Below, piece by piece: positions 35,200 through 45,941 of a stretch of 64,000 nt of DNA (positions are counted from its first letter, which is position 1; each line of letters begins with the position of its first letter). Source of the DNA: Gibbula magus (taxonomy: Eukaryota > Mollusca > Gastropoda > Trochida > Trochidae); assembly GCA_936450465.1 (NCBI GenBank), contig OW388290.1:27083457-27147456 (forward strand), in the 5' to 3' direction. The notes below the pieces were generated by a model, which worked only from the letters and a program-made list of their open reading frames with translations, had not been told where the DNA came from and did not search any database. A program made the position numbers and the translations under genes.

Positions 35200-36962
35200 C
35201 ACAAAAGAAAAGTGTTTGCCACTAACATGGCAATGTCCCCCCGCCGGTGACATTGGGTCAGGTAGACACATCATAATATTGGAGCTACTTTATATATTGC
35301 ATTACTGGTAAAAAGTGCGATGATGATCAGCATATTTTAAGACTTTGGGTGCTTGGGTTCATGCTATATTGTGTTAATAAGAGTTCTAAAAGTGGTCAAA
35401 GTGTTGTGGTGACCTTGAAAATAAGGTCAAGGTCACCAAAATGTACCGGTGTGTGTCATCACTCAATGTAGACTGACAACAAATTTGAAAAAAAATGGTC
35501 CAACCCGTCATGATATATCGCGTAAGCAAGAGTTTGAAAAGTGGTCAAAGTGTCGCGGTGACCTTGAAAAAGGTCAAGGTCATCAAAATCGACTGGTGTC
35601 TGCGTCTTCGCCCAATATAGGCTGACACCTAATTTGAAAACATTTGGTCCAACCGGTCATAATAAATGATGATAACAAGAGTTCAAAAAGTGGTTAAAGT
35701 GTTGTAGTGACTTAATAAGGTCAAGGTCACAAAAATCCCCTGGTGTCTGCGTCATCCCCCAGTGTAGACTGACACCAAATTTGAAGACTTTGAGTCCAAC
35801 GGGTCAAGATATATCGCGTTAACAAGAGTGAGAAAAGTGGTCGAAGTGTTGTGGTGACCTTGAAAATAAGGTCAAGGTCACCAAAATGTACTGGTGTGTG
35901 TGTGTCATCCCTCAATGTAGACTGATACTAATTTTGAAAATTTTTGGGTCCAACCCGTCATGATATATCACGTAAGCAAGCATTTGAAAAGTGGTCTAAG
36001 TGTCGCGGTGACCTTGAAAAAGGTCAAGGTCACCAAAATCGACTGGTGTCTGCGTCTGCGTCTTCGCGCAATGTAGGCTGACACCTAATTTGAAAAACAT
36101 TGGGTCCAACCGGTCATAATCAATGGTGATAACAAGAGTTCGAAAAGTGGTTGTACTGACTTTGAAAATAAGGTCAAGGTCACAAGCAAGCATTTGAAAA
36201 GTGGTCAGTGTCGTGGTGACCTTGAAAAAGGTCAAGGTCACCAAAATCCCCTGGTGTCTGTGTCTTTCCCCAGTGTAGACTGACACCAAATTTGAAGACT
36301 TTGTGTCCAACCGGTCAAGATATATCGCGTTAACAAGAGTTAGAAAAGTGGTCAAAGTGTCACGTTGACCTTGAAAATAAGGTCAAGGTCACCAAAATAA
36401 ATTGGTGTCTTGTGTCTTTCCGCATTGTAGACTGACAACTAATTTGAAGACTTTGAATGCAATATTTCATGAGACATCGCCTTAACAAGAGTTCAAAGTG
36501 TCATGGTGACCTTGAAAATAAGGCGAAAGTCACCAAAATTGACTGGTGTGTGTGTCATCCCTCAATGTAGACTGACACCAAATTTGAAAAAATTTAGTCC
36601 AACAGGTCATGATATATCGCGTAAGCAAGAGTCTGAAAAGAGGTCAAAGTGTCGCGGCGACCTTGAAAAAGGTCAAGGTCACCAAAATTGACTGGTGTCG
36701 GTGTTAGGCAGACACCAAATTTGAAGACTTTGGATGCAAAGCTTCATGAGATATCGCGTAAACAAGAGTTCAAAAAGTGGTCAAAGTGTCGTGGTGACCT
36801 TGAAAATAAGGCCAAGGTCACCAAAATTGACTGGTGTCTGCGTCTTTCCACAATGTAGGCAGACACCAAATTTGAAGACTTTGGATGCCACGCTTCATAA
36901 GATATCACGTAAACAAGAAATGTGACGGACGTACGGAACCAAATATATGGCTGTCAGACAGG
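35200..36962 (+). mobile_element. Tandem-core element with 5' palindrome and ACGG end
   Basis: A subterminal palindrome (CAATGTC..GACATTG, 35231-35255) is followed by about ten units of 145-150 bp. Each unit carries a hairpin GGTGACCTTGAAAATAAGGTCAAGGTCACC-like motif (first copy 35408-35437) and ends near GATATATCGCGTAAGCAAG. The array stops at ACGGACGTACGG (36924-36936). A shorter copy in reverse orientation lies at 43328-43835 with the same two ends, which defines the element boundaries. The architecture parallels the pearl-like element at 33.4 kb. No coding capacity. Confidence 0.8.
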
Positions 36963-37091
36963 AATAAGATTTTAATTAAATTCATACAAGCAATAACATC
37001 CAATTCAAACCAGAACATTAAGAAAATTGTACTTGTAGCCAATGCTGTATAACACATATATGCTGCCAGGAATTTTAATGTAATAGGGCCA

Positions 37092-38316
37092 TTGTCGTTT
37101 TCATGCAATCTGCTTACATATCTCATGACAGGAAGCAAGATTGCATGTAACAATCTAGCATCAACTAGTCCGTGTGGCTCGTACGCGACAGTCACAAGCT
37201 GGATCAACGACCAAAGTCAGGAGCCGGTTCAGTGTCCAAGTGACAATGATGTCATTACTTTGACAACGATCAGGTTCTAGCAAGGATTTGGCGTGTGCGG
37301 CTTGACGCTAAAGCGTTGATGAGTGTTGTTACACCACTGGTTCATATGTTTCCCGGTGACAGTCACTTTCAATCCAAGGATGAATTTCGCCATTGGTTGA
37401 AGTTTGACGTGAACAGCATTGCCCGCGTCTTTCCCTTGTACACAGAACGTCATTGAGTGCACCTTCAAGTGTCCAATTTGTGACCAATGTGATATCGTTG
37501 GTCGCGATGTCTCACTTGTCACTTATTCACAATAAGTCTGATGTCAATCCTGACAATCATTTTTCTTTCTCATTGGTCCTTCTTCTTCAAGGGCCTGGCC
37601 ACATGGAGATAAACATGACCAAATGCGTTTTCACGGTCATGTGGCAGATCCTGATTAAAGATCTTGGCAATATGTTAGGGTTCCGATCATTTGAAGCTCA
37701 GGCTGCTTGCGAGAGAGCTGGGGATCACCACAAAGCGTGGCAAATAATCCAGATTTTGCTTTTGGGCACAGGACAGGAGTTGCTAGTTTCGTATGTCAGG
37801 GAATGCATGCAGCTGGGAAAGGAACCATCATCAGTCGAGTCTGACTACAGCATCAATCTTGCCAGCGAGATCAATCACTGGCGTCATCATTTGCGGCAAA
37901 GCAGCTACTTCCTGTCCCCTTTTAAGTCTTTGACACATGTCAGCTTGGCCGGCGGTTAATTGGACACACAGTTAGTGTCATTTGCTAAGAAAGCAAAAGC
38001 CAACAAGAAGGCATTTGTAGATGGCATTCTGGCCGACACTCCTCTTGGATGTCAAATTCCTGGTGAACGAGTTTACATTCTCCCCGGAGACAGAGACAAA
38101 GCTGAGGATGTCTCAAAGAAAACAAACAAAGAGCTTCTTATTCTCGTTCAACAGGATATTGACTCCATCAGGGAGCTGGGAGCACAAGCTCGGGCTAACT
38201 CCTTCCAGAAGGAGCTTGACTCCAACATCAAAATGTGTACAAAAATGGTAATTCTTAACTTCTTGCAAGTTTTGACTGACTGCCGCGCCAATCGGTTGAC
38301 CAAGCTCGAGGGCTAA
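37092..38316 (+). pseudogene. Uncharacterised metazoan protein, DUF6589-like, middle deleted
   Basis: Three plus-strand frames together spell one protein family. Frame one (37092-37270) has SPCGSYATVTSWINDQSQEP. The next (37257-37456) has FDNDQVLARIWRVRLDAKAL and ends at a TGA. The third (37592-37959) has GPGHMEINMTKC, LGFRSFEAQAACERAGDHHK, AWQIIQ and LTHVSLAGG. The same frame continues after one TAA (37957-37959) as LDTQLVSFAKKAKANKKAFV to a stop at 38314-38316. From memory this resembles large uncharacterised proteins of corals and molluscs that I associate with DUF6589; that label is tentative and the biochemical role is unknown. The part between KEPS and VESDYSINLASEI is missing here but is present in the second copy at 38733-39215. 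An AG at 37590-37591 may be a splice acceptor. Confidence 0.6.
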
Positions 38317-38384
38317 ATGTATGAATGCACCTACTACTCATTGTATATTCAAATAATTGTGTAATAGAGAACTGTATTTAAGAA

Positions 38385-38730
38385 TTCAATGTAAATAACA
38401 AATGCAATAATTGTATTATGCAAACGTAATTAAATATAGTATAATTGTACACAAAATATATCGTTTCCATACCTGTGCAATATGAGAAATATTTGTATCA
38501 TTTGTTATAGAAATGTGCAATATAATTAAAAATATCAAAGTGTTCTACCCAAATATATCAAACATATCTTAATTGTGTCTCCTATCAAATATTAAGTATC
38601 AGAAATGCACTGCGTATAAACATGTAGTTATGGCAATCAAACGCAATAACTGTATTATACAACAATAAATCAAATGCAGTATGATTGTTCCAAAATATAT
38701 AAAATTTCAATAACTGTGCAATGTGAGTGA
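38385..38730. repeat. Tandem pair of a repeat of about 245 bp
   Basis: GCAATAATTGTATTATGCAA..CATACCTGTGCAATATGAG (38404-38490) recurs as GCAATAACTGTATTATACAA..CTGTGCAATGTGAG (38643-38728). The second copy abuts the duplicated DUF6589-like segment. Confidence 0.6.
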
Positions 38731-38732
38731 CA

Positions 38733-39215
38733 GGTCCTAATTAAAGATCTTGGCAATATGTTAGGGTTCCGATCATTTAAAGCTCAGGCTGCTTGTGAGA
38801 GAGCTGGGGATCACCACAAAGCGTGGCAAATAATCCAGATTTTGCTTTGGGGCACAGGACAGGAGTTGCTAGTTCCGTATGTCAGGGAATGCATGCAGCT
38901 GGGAAAGGAACCATCGGTGGGAGAGTTCAATGGATGGCTTGGCAGCGCTGTAAATCCGAATTACCTCTTCATCAGCGATATGGTGTCCACTTACATTATG
39001 GCACTTCATTTGTATCGCTGTGCAATCCGACGAGGCAACACCAAACTAGCCAACCAGTGCTTCTCCCGGTTGTCAGACATTTTCTTCATTACCAACATGA
39101 CCAAGTATCAGGAACTGAGTGTCAGAGAACATGTCACGAGGCTGCAAGCTCCCGCACCAGTCCAGGAATTCTCATTTTCGATCTCCATCATGGTATTCAT
39201 GCCTTCAAGCAACAC
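38733..39215 (+). pseudogene. Second DUF6589-like fragment, containing the part missing upstream
   Basis: The first 185 bases are nearly identical to 37646-37833 (GLFRSF-type stretch LGFRSFKAQAACERAGDHHK, then AWQIIQILLWGTG). The frame then carries on where the upstream copy has its deletion (SVGEFNGWLGSAVNPNYLF, ALHLYRCAIRRGNTKLANQC, YQELSVREHVTRLQAPAPVQ) and diverges after about 39160. From 39235 the sequence is the 3' end of a pearl-like element. The near-identity of the shared part points to a recent duplication. There is no intact start or end. Confidence 0.65.
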
Positions 39216-39234
39216 ATAAAATTTGGTAACCCTA

Positions 39235-39350
39235 TCTTAAACGGTTTCTGAGAAAAGCTGTCCCCTTTATCTCGGACGGACGGACTGACACACGGGCGGA
39301 CGGAGCCAAAACCTATATCCCCCTTCCACTTCGTAGCGGGGGATAATAAT
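39235..39350 (+). mobile_element. 3' end of a pearl-like element
   Basis: CTCGGACGGACGGACTGACA and GGGCGGACGGAGCC (39271-39310) are followed by a hairpin made of TATCCCCC and GGGGGATA (39316-39348). It has the same order of ACGG tract and hairpin as at 34.2 kb. Confidence 0.75.
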
Positions 39351-39491
39351 ACTCTCTATACCAAGGATAGACATTTTATTAAAAGAAATAAAACGACATG
39401 CTATGAAGATGTCAGCGATTGGTTGGTGGGCCTCCACAGATTGCAGTACTTTTTGGTCCGTTTGTGATACTCGCAAAAATACTTTTTACAG

Positions 39492-40919
39492 GCTTCTGCT
39501 GAACGCCATGCTGATCCCGTGGATGATACTTTTCTTGAAGAAATGGCACGATCTTCAAACCCGCCAAACACATTAAAACGAAATAAGTGGGCTGTAAATC
39601 CATTCAACTCGTGGGCGATTTCCCGCAACAACAAATCTGGGGGATCCAAAACTGTCGGGAACTTGGACGTATGAACAAACCCACAATTAGCTTACTGGAT
39701 GTCGAAGTTTGTGTGCGGGGTTCGAAAAGTAGATGGTGCCGAATACCCACCGAAGTCTGTTCTCAGCTTGGTTATGGGAGGAGAGGAGGAGGAGATGCTG
39801 TGGAAGAAGAAACTCCTTTGCGATCACAACCCCAGAGTATTGCTTCGGACGATATTGTTTCTAAATGGAAAACACTTTGCTTTGCGAAGTGAGAACGAAC
39901 ATCGCACTCTTCGGTATAAGATTTGTCAAATACAGCTTCATGTGAGCGAGGATGGTAAATCACACCTAGAATACAGGGAAGATTCTTCCAAGTGCAATCA
40001 AGGAGGCTTGAAACACCTGAGGGTAAAACCTAAAATTGCTCGAATCTACGAAAACGACAACAAAGAGAGATGTCACATAAGGATCTTCAAAATGTACATG
40101 GCTTTATGTCCAAAAGCTTGTATGTATATGTCTCTTTCACATATTTCATTTTTGTATTTTTGATATGTATTTGTTGTAATACCATGGCAGTATATTCAAT
40201 TATCCTTACCCAAAACTTGATTTCTGCGTTGCTAATTAAAGATCGCTTTAGCCATAGGTACTGCAATAGATAATAGATAACACTTAATGTCTTAATTTGC
40301 CCTTGTTGAATGTAATTGAAATGGTTATTTAAAAAAAAGAGAGCTGGTTTGACGTCTGTATAATTCGTTTTGATGTGTTGTGTTATGTTGTTACAGGACG
40401 AGATGATGCCTTCTATCTGACGGCACTTCAGAAGTACCACAACAGTCTGTGGTATAGCAAGCAACCCGTTGGCCACAACACGCTCCAGAAGCTGATTCCA
40501 GCTGCATGCAGTGAGGCTGGTATAAAATGTCATAGAACAAACCACAGTCTAAGAGCCACCGCAGCAACCACCCTGTACAGGGAAGGAATAGACGAACAGC
40601 TCATCATGGAGCAGACGGGTCACGTGTCTCTCTCTGGTTAGTATGTCTTGTTACATAATCTGAATCGAAAGATTCTATTCATGTTTACTTTTACCCTGTG
40701 AGAAAGGCCATACCAGTGGGTTTTGTTCACATTGCTAGATAAAAGCAGTTGTTTCTAACTAAAAGTCCCACGTAAAAATTCAGCCATGTTTTAGTCATTT
40801 TCTGTTTTGTACATAAATTTTAAATGTTTGCAGGTGTTCGATCCTACAAGAGGCCCACTGATGAAATAACCAAGCGGTGTCGGATGTCCTCAACTCAGCT
40901 CCAAGCGATTGAAGAGTGA
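39492..40919 (+). pseudogene. Crypton-type tyrosine recombinase (ZMYM/KIAA1958/QRICH1-like), damaged
   Basis: Tyrosine recombinases of Crypton transposons cut and rejoin DNA through a tyrosine. Related domains (DUF3504) were domesticated in animal ZMYM, QRICH1 and KIAA1958 proteins. Exon 1 begins after TTTTTACAG at 39491 and reads to about 40116: NKWAVNPFNSWAISRN, then SKFVCGVRKVDGAEYPPK, DHNPRVLLRTILFLNGKHFA and QGGLKHLRVKPK. Exon 2 (40397-40636) has QPVGHNTLQKLIPAACSEAG, HSLRATAATTLYREGIDEQL and MEQTGHVSLS. A clean intron (GTTAGT at 40637, CAG at 40831-40833) leads to exon 3 (40834-40919, GVRSYKRPTDEITKRC, stop 40917-40919). The R, H and Y catalytic contexts (HSLR, TGH, RSYKR) are intact. 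Defects are a stop at 39672-39674, loss of about 60 residues after LSLVMG, and no in-frame GT donor at the end of exon 1. It could still be a recent decay. Confidence 0.85.
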
Positions 40920-41690
40920 AACTCCCAAAGGGCCAGGTGACTCACGCGACCAATCGACACTGGAGAAACTCTGAGATGGCGGCGGATTCAATTTTGTGAA
41001 CTGCAATGTGCAATTCTTGTGAAATGTGTCAATAAACAAGTCGAACCTGTTTGAGTTTGATATTAGCAATCCTTTCGAGATGTTCAAAAACCACGTCGAG
41101 GGAAAGTTTATCCGAGGGACGATATATACGGTAAGGTCCGAGGCAACTGTTCTCGTGCTGTCGTCCATCTTTCATCACTAATAACCCAAACATGGGTTGA
41201 TTATCTAATAACCCAACCATGGGTTGGTTATTTAGAATAACGACCTAGATACCACCATTGATAACCACACCACGTGGTGTATACGCCGATATCAGGGTTT
41301 CCCTAACCTGCATATTGGTCATGCAGTTCTGAGCCATGTGGTTGAGTCTAAGCCCTCGCACATGAAAACGAAACGATGCTTATTTCATGAAGCTCGTGCA
41401 TTTCATGAAGCTCGCGCAACTGCAACCACGCAATGATAAAATTCTACGTAGCTATAGACATTGCTGTGGCGACGATTTGTTGCTTCTGAAGTTTGAGAGA
41501 GGGATTTCTGTACAATTTTTTCTTGATTTAGGTAGGACTAAGTTAACGTCTATTTCTGAACATGGATTGTGTGACCGACTTTATGTCAATGCTGTACTAA
41601 AATGATAAAATTTGACCATCTGGCTACTGGTACTTGTAGGAGACGTATCATACAGTAGGCAAGCCGCAAGCCACCTACACTTATCAAAGT
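40920..41690. other. Unassigned, with ACCCAACCATGGGTTG repeats
   Basis: AATAACCCAAACATGGGTTG and AATAACCCAACCATGGGTTG occur in tandem at 41179-41232, each nearly self-complementary. Nothing else recognised. Confidence 0.4.
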
Positions 41691-41928
41691 GGGCGTGATA
41701 GCGCAGTTGTTAGCGCGTTCAACTTCGGATCAAGAGGTCCGGAGTTCGAATCCCACAAATCTACACGCAATAAGATTTGGGTGCACTGAATTTCAGTGCA
41801 GTAACATCCAGTTCCAGCCGATGTTGGCACCGCAATGCACATCCACCATGACTTTGTGGGCTCCCTTCCCCCTGCCATAATGCTAGCAGCCGTGAAATAA
41901 GTGAAATACTCTTGAAACTCACCTCACT
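41691..41928 (+). mobile_element. SINE family A with intact promoter boxes
   Basis: tRNA-like head with an A box (TAGCGCAGTTG, about 41699) and a B box (GAGTTCGAATCC, about 41743). There are deletions after the B box and at the tail (AGCGGCGTTAAACCC missing), ending ACTCACCTCAC. Confidence 0.88.
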
Positions 41929-42271
41929 TATCAAATCAAAGCAACGGGCGAGTCCACCCGCGCAAATGATGCACAATGGTGAATTATAAAAGGAGCAGAG
42001 TCCCCACGTCAGGTAGGTCGTACCCACATTCCATTTAGTGGTTTATCATAGCATATTGTGAACTGTAATAAGTACAACAATGTAAGTACCTTTTAAAGGA
42101 ACAAGTCAATGAAAATAAAGATAAACATGAATTCGACATATTTTATTAGGCACTGTAATAACTCTCTGTTATAACATCGGGTGCGTACATTCGACAAGAG
42201 AAGATTTTACAAGAATAATAATAACACCAACATGCCATAAATGGTATATCTATCATATCACTTTATTCTAT

Positions 42272-42342
42272 ATCCTCAATAATCCAGGGTATACGTTCCG
42301 ATCATCTGCACTATATATATTGTACCCTGGATTATCGAGGAT
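42272..42342. repeat. 71-bp palindromic element, copy 1
   Basis: ATCCTCAATAATCCAGGGTA (42272-42291) pairs with TACCCTGGATTATCGAGGAT (42323-42342). It reappears inverted at 43070-43124 and in part at 45789-45812. Confidence 0.85.
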
Positions 42343-42544
42343 GATAAATGTAAGTACGAACACATATAAATAATAATATATGAATTTTATCTCAGTTTAG
42401 AAATAGTTTAAATATGTGTTTACCTTTAAACATTGATAGTACGTTTCATCATCAGTATAATTTAATTTACCAAAGACTGTCAAGTAATTAATCAGTAATT
42501 ATTCCATAAATAAATAATATGTTGTCTTACCAAAGAAGTACGGT

Positions 42545-42725
42545 ATGAGCTTCGTCAACTACGAGGAAGTCAATCTTCTGACTGACAGAGATCCCGGTGA
42601 ACTGAACATAAATTGCATGTCTCCACTGTGAATAGCATCGTCGTCGTCCTTACTTCTCCCAATGTGCGATGCTGAAAATCCAAGGCTTTCCAGTTCCTGG
42701 TACTGTTTTTTCACAATAGAAATAT
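42545..42725 (-). pseudogene. RecQ-like DNA helicase fragment
   Basis: RecQ helicases unwind DNA using ATP. On the minus strand 42725-42580 reads IVKKQYQELESLGFSASHIG followed by DDDDAIHSGDMQFMFSSPGS, the region between motif Ia and motif II where RecQ proteins have LGxxAxxIG and an I.SG..QF.F.SPE pattern. After a one-base shift the other frame reads QKIDFLVVDEAHTVLLW (42585-42535), with the Walker B box DEAH at 42545-42556. A GTAAGAC donor follows at about 42537. So this is one helicase exon with a frameshift. Motif I and motifs III-VI were not found in the window. It lies between two palindromic repeats and may be cargo of a mobile element or a decayed host gene. Confidence 0.7.
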
Positions 42726-43069
42726 TATATTATCCAAAGCTTACAGTTTCGCTCTTGACACAGAACTGGGAAACCTTGGTAGCTATGAGATTTGCCTCCG
42801 CCTATTTTGATGGACAGGAAAACATCCTTTCTTCAAAAAGATGTGTTAGTGTTTTTTTTCTGAATAGGAGTAAGTTTTTCTATACTAAAAAACGAGAACG
42901 CGATCGAAGTTCAATCGTTCCGACGCCATTACTGTTTACAAACAAAGCGGAGGTGTGTCCAGTTACAAGCCTTCTGATTGGTACGCTCAACTTCCCAGTG
43001 TAGACAGCTGATTGGCCAAAATGCCAGCTAAGGGAGTTAACAAAGTTGTTGTAGCGACCCCTGCGTGGG

Positions 43070-43124
43070 TCCAGGGTATGTATAGTGTAGATTATCGGAA
43101 TGTATACCCTGGATTATCGAGGAT
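43070..43124. repeat. Palindromic element, copy 2 (inverted relative to copy 1)
   Basis: TATACCCTGGATTATCGAGGAT at the right end and CCAGGGTATG at the left. Its reverse complement aligns along its whole length with 42272-42330, so the two copies flank 42343-43069 as inverted repeats of about 55 bp. Confidence 0.8.
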
Positions 43125-43327
43125 GTTTATTCTTTAACTACCTCAAAACACCAGGTGATTCAGTGAGACATCGTCACATTCTATTGCAGTCAGCATCTGT
43201 TCATCAGTGTGTGGGACCATTATTCTTCTGAAGATCTATCCCTTAGTCAATTTGTGTGGGAACTCGCTATGGTTAATAGACCAATTCCCCTTCCAGACTT
43301 CCAGACCGAATGAAAGTGATAGATCTG

Positions 43328-43835
43328 TCCCGCGGAACGGGTGACAATGTATTCAGCGGCGTCCGTCCGTCCCATTGTTTGTTAACGCGATATCTCATGA
43401 AGCGTTGCATCCAAAGTCTTCAAATGTGGTGTCGGCATACATTGTGGGACGACGCAGACACCAGTGGATGTTGGTGACCGTGACCTTATTTTAAAGGTCA
43501 CCACAACATTTTTACCACATTTAGAACTCTTGTTAACAAGATATATCATGACCGGATGGATCCAATGGCTTCAAATTGGGTGTCAGTCTACATTGGGGGG
43601 CTGACGTAGACAATAGCCGATTTTAGTGATCTTGACCTTATTTTCAGGGTGATCATGACACTGTTCGACCTCTTTATTAACACAATATCTCATGAACCCA
43701 AGCACCCAAAGTCTTCATCTGATCATAATGACACTTTTTACCAGTAATATTAATAATATTTGAAGTAGCTCATTTTGACCAAATGATGTGTCTTACTAAA
43801 CTCAATGTTACCGGCGGGGGACATTGCAATGCATG
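43328..43835 (-). mobile_element. Short copy of the 35.2 kb tandem-core element
   Basis: Reversed copy with about two core units. The 5' palindrome is at 43803-43826 (CAATGTT..GACATTG) and the ACGG tract (as GTCCGTCCGTCCC) at 43361-43373. A terminal hairpin TGTCCCGCGGAACGGGTGACA is at 43326-43346. Confidence 0.85.
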
Positions 43836-43997
43836 TAAGTGGCACACACTTGTTGGGATAAGTCGGGTGCTGATGAAACTGGTCATCCGTGATAAAACGG
43901 AAAACAGTGAAGGAAGTCGGTCATGGAGACCATTTTTTTCTTATCTTGAAGTCCAGGTCATTAGGTTCGTTAGCACGGTTTCCCTGCTTGTGGTAGT

Positions 43998-44096
43998 TCA
44001 AGGTTCCAGTGAGAAGAGAGCTGTACCACACACTTCCTGGAAAACCTCCTCGGTAGTTGACTTCACAAATTGTCCTGCTTTTGCTGCTTCACGAAC
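43998..44096 (-). CDS. Candidate exon, unknown protein
   Basis: On the minus strand TTTTTCCTTTGTAG precedes an open frame of 32 codons (VREAAKAGQFVKSTTEEVFQ, then EVCGTALFSLEP) ending in TGA. A GAA|GTGTGT donor within it could end the exon earlier. It is in phase 0, compatible with the candidate exon at 45942-46082 upstream on the same strand. No family recognised. Confidence 0.3.
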   Translation of the reverse strand, partial: VREAAKAGQFVKSTTEEVFQEVCGTALFSLEP

Positions 44097-44358
44097 CTAC
44101 AAAGGAAAAACATTATTTGATCTGTTATTTTTTAAATTATATTTTATCATATCAATAGACTAATACCAATTTCCCAGTTCCAGTACGGTTATTGGTTTTG
44201 GTAATGATTAATCATAATTACCCGAATGCAAACAGTAACTTTTGTTTTCAGCCCAGATACGGCACTGTGGACTTTCAAGTCATCACCCCGTTGAAAAAAA
44301 TAACAACATTAATATACAAGTGACATACACCAGTTCCTCTGGTAAAGAAATATTTTAT

Positions 44359-44720
44359 TTAAAGGAGCAGTAGCACGTTTTTTGCAAATTTTAATTTTTC
44401 AAATTTTCCATTTATTATGATAGTTTATGTCATTTTAAATTGCTTTAGAAGGTAAAACATCTTCTTAAACAAACCAATTATCCGTAGGGATAATATCGGT
44501 GTTGCGTATAAAGCAAAAATTGCTTGACGGCCATTTTATAGTGAACACATTTTATTATTTCAAATGACAGAAACGATTCCCATTGCTTAACAGAACAATG
44601 TACGATCATTTTAAACCTGATTTTCTGAACAGAGAAGGGTGTTTTACTTTTGGTGACATTATTTTTCAAATACATTTCATCAACTTATTTCAGCGAAAAA
44701 ACGTGCTACAACGCCATTAA
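44359..44720. mobile_element. TTAA-flanked MITE (362 bp)
   Basis: TTAA at 44359-44362 and 44717-44720. The inverted ends are AGGAGCAGTAGCACGTTTTTT on the left and TGGCGTTGTAGCACGTTTTTT on the right (minus strand), 17 of 21 matching. There is no protein. TTAA duplication fits a piggyBac- or Kolobok-type transposase. Confidence 0.75.
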
Positions 44721-44879
44721 AGTCATAACAATGTAATATGAAAATAATTTTCCATTCTGTCAATGAATGTTCATGTCCTAGACAGCGATAATCCGAACGG
44801 TACGAAGCCATATTCAATCTAAACCAAAGTCAAACACCAATTTGCGGTAGCAGATTAGTCAATTACAATAGTTGAATGG

Positions 44880-45167
44880 TTGAGGTGAGGTGAGTTGGGG
44901 TTTAACGCCGCTTTCAAGAATATTTCACTTATCTTGCGGCTGCTAGTATTATGGAAGGGAGAAAGCCCGCAGCGCCATGTGGCTATGCATTGCGATGAAA
45001 CCTGCTGGAACTAGCGAACCGCATGGGTGGTACTGCAATGAAATTCAGTGAAGCATTGCACCCAAACCTGACTGCGTGTAGAACAGTTCTCTACTGCAGA
45101 CAAAGTTGCGGTGCCCCTGGCTGGATCGAACCCCGGACCTCTTGATCCGAAGCCGAACGCGCAGTAG
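44880..45167 (-). mobile_element. SINE family A, almost full length
   Basis: Tail TTGAGGTGAGGTGAG at the low end and head through GAACCCCGGACCTCTTGATCC to CCGAACGCGCAG. The A-box end is cut off at 45167. Confidence 0.92.
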
Positions 45168-45169
45168 TG

Positions 45170-45940
45170 CTGGCCCAGGTGCATTCTATGTTGAGAGATG
45201 GTTGGCATTGTCTTCCGTCAAGCCTGTATTTGTAACTAGCGGGTACGTTATCCAAAATTATCACCCAAAAAGAATGGACGGTCAACGCCAATATAATTGT
45301 GAGGGATTATTTCTGAAATCCCTACCTTTGAGGATTTTAAACAACCACAAATTTTTAATTTACCATTTTAAAACGTTCATCAAATATATATATATATACA
45401 TATTTCTTAATTATGTTTAATACGCTTCAATGATCTTCAATTGAAGCAATGTACAAGTACTTATTATCGACTGTTCAAGTGCATGGAAGAGAAACCTATT
45501 TTGTGTTATCCAGTGCCCTCCAAAATACAATTTGTTGGTGATTTCCAGTCAGCTTATCAAACTGATTTACAAATCAGGTCACTATTTTCTCGTTAAATCA
45601 ATTTTGGTTTGATGCAGTGAAAGGGATGTAAACAACATTTCATCACGAAAATAGGATAAAGGAAACTAAAGCATGGGTTTGAAGCACCTCAGGGCAAACT
45701 AATACTACGTTGGTACCTCACACAGGGATATATTTTGCTGAAAACACGGGCGTGAAAAAATAATAGTTGATTGTAAAGTGAAATTCTCTATCATCCCCAG
45801 GGTATACGTTCCTATACATATCTACTCATACTAAGGATAATCTACGGCCCGCCATTTTATGTTTGTAAACGATCATATCTGTTCAGATTTTTGAATATTG
45901 TTCAATTTAATTCAATTACTAACCTGCTTATCAAAATTAG
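45170..45940. other. Mostly unassigned
   Basis: A (TA)n-rich patch at 45385-45398 and a partial third copy of the palindromic element (CCCAGGGTATACGTTCC, 45796-45812). No gene seen. Confidence 0.4.
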
Positions 45941-45941
45941 T

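Noticed and set aside
35996..36355. 119-codon minus-strand frame
   Set aside because: Made of repeated array units; no independent coding evidence.
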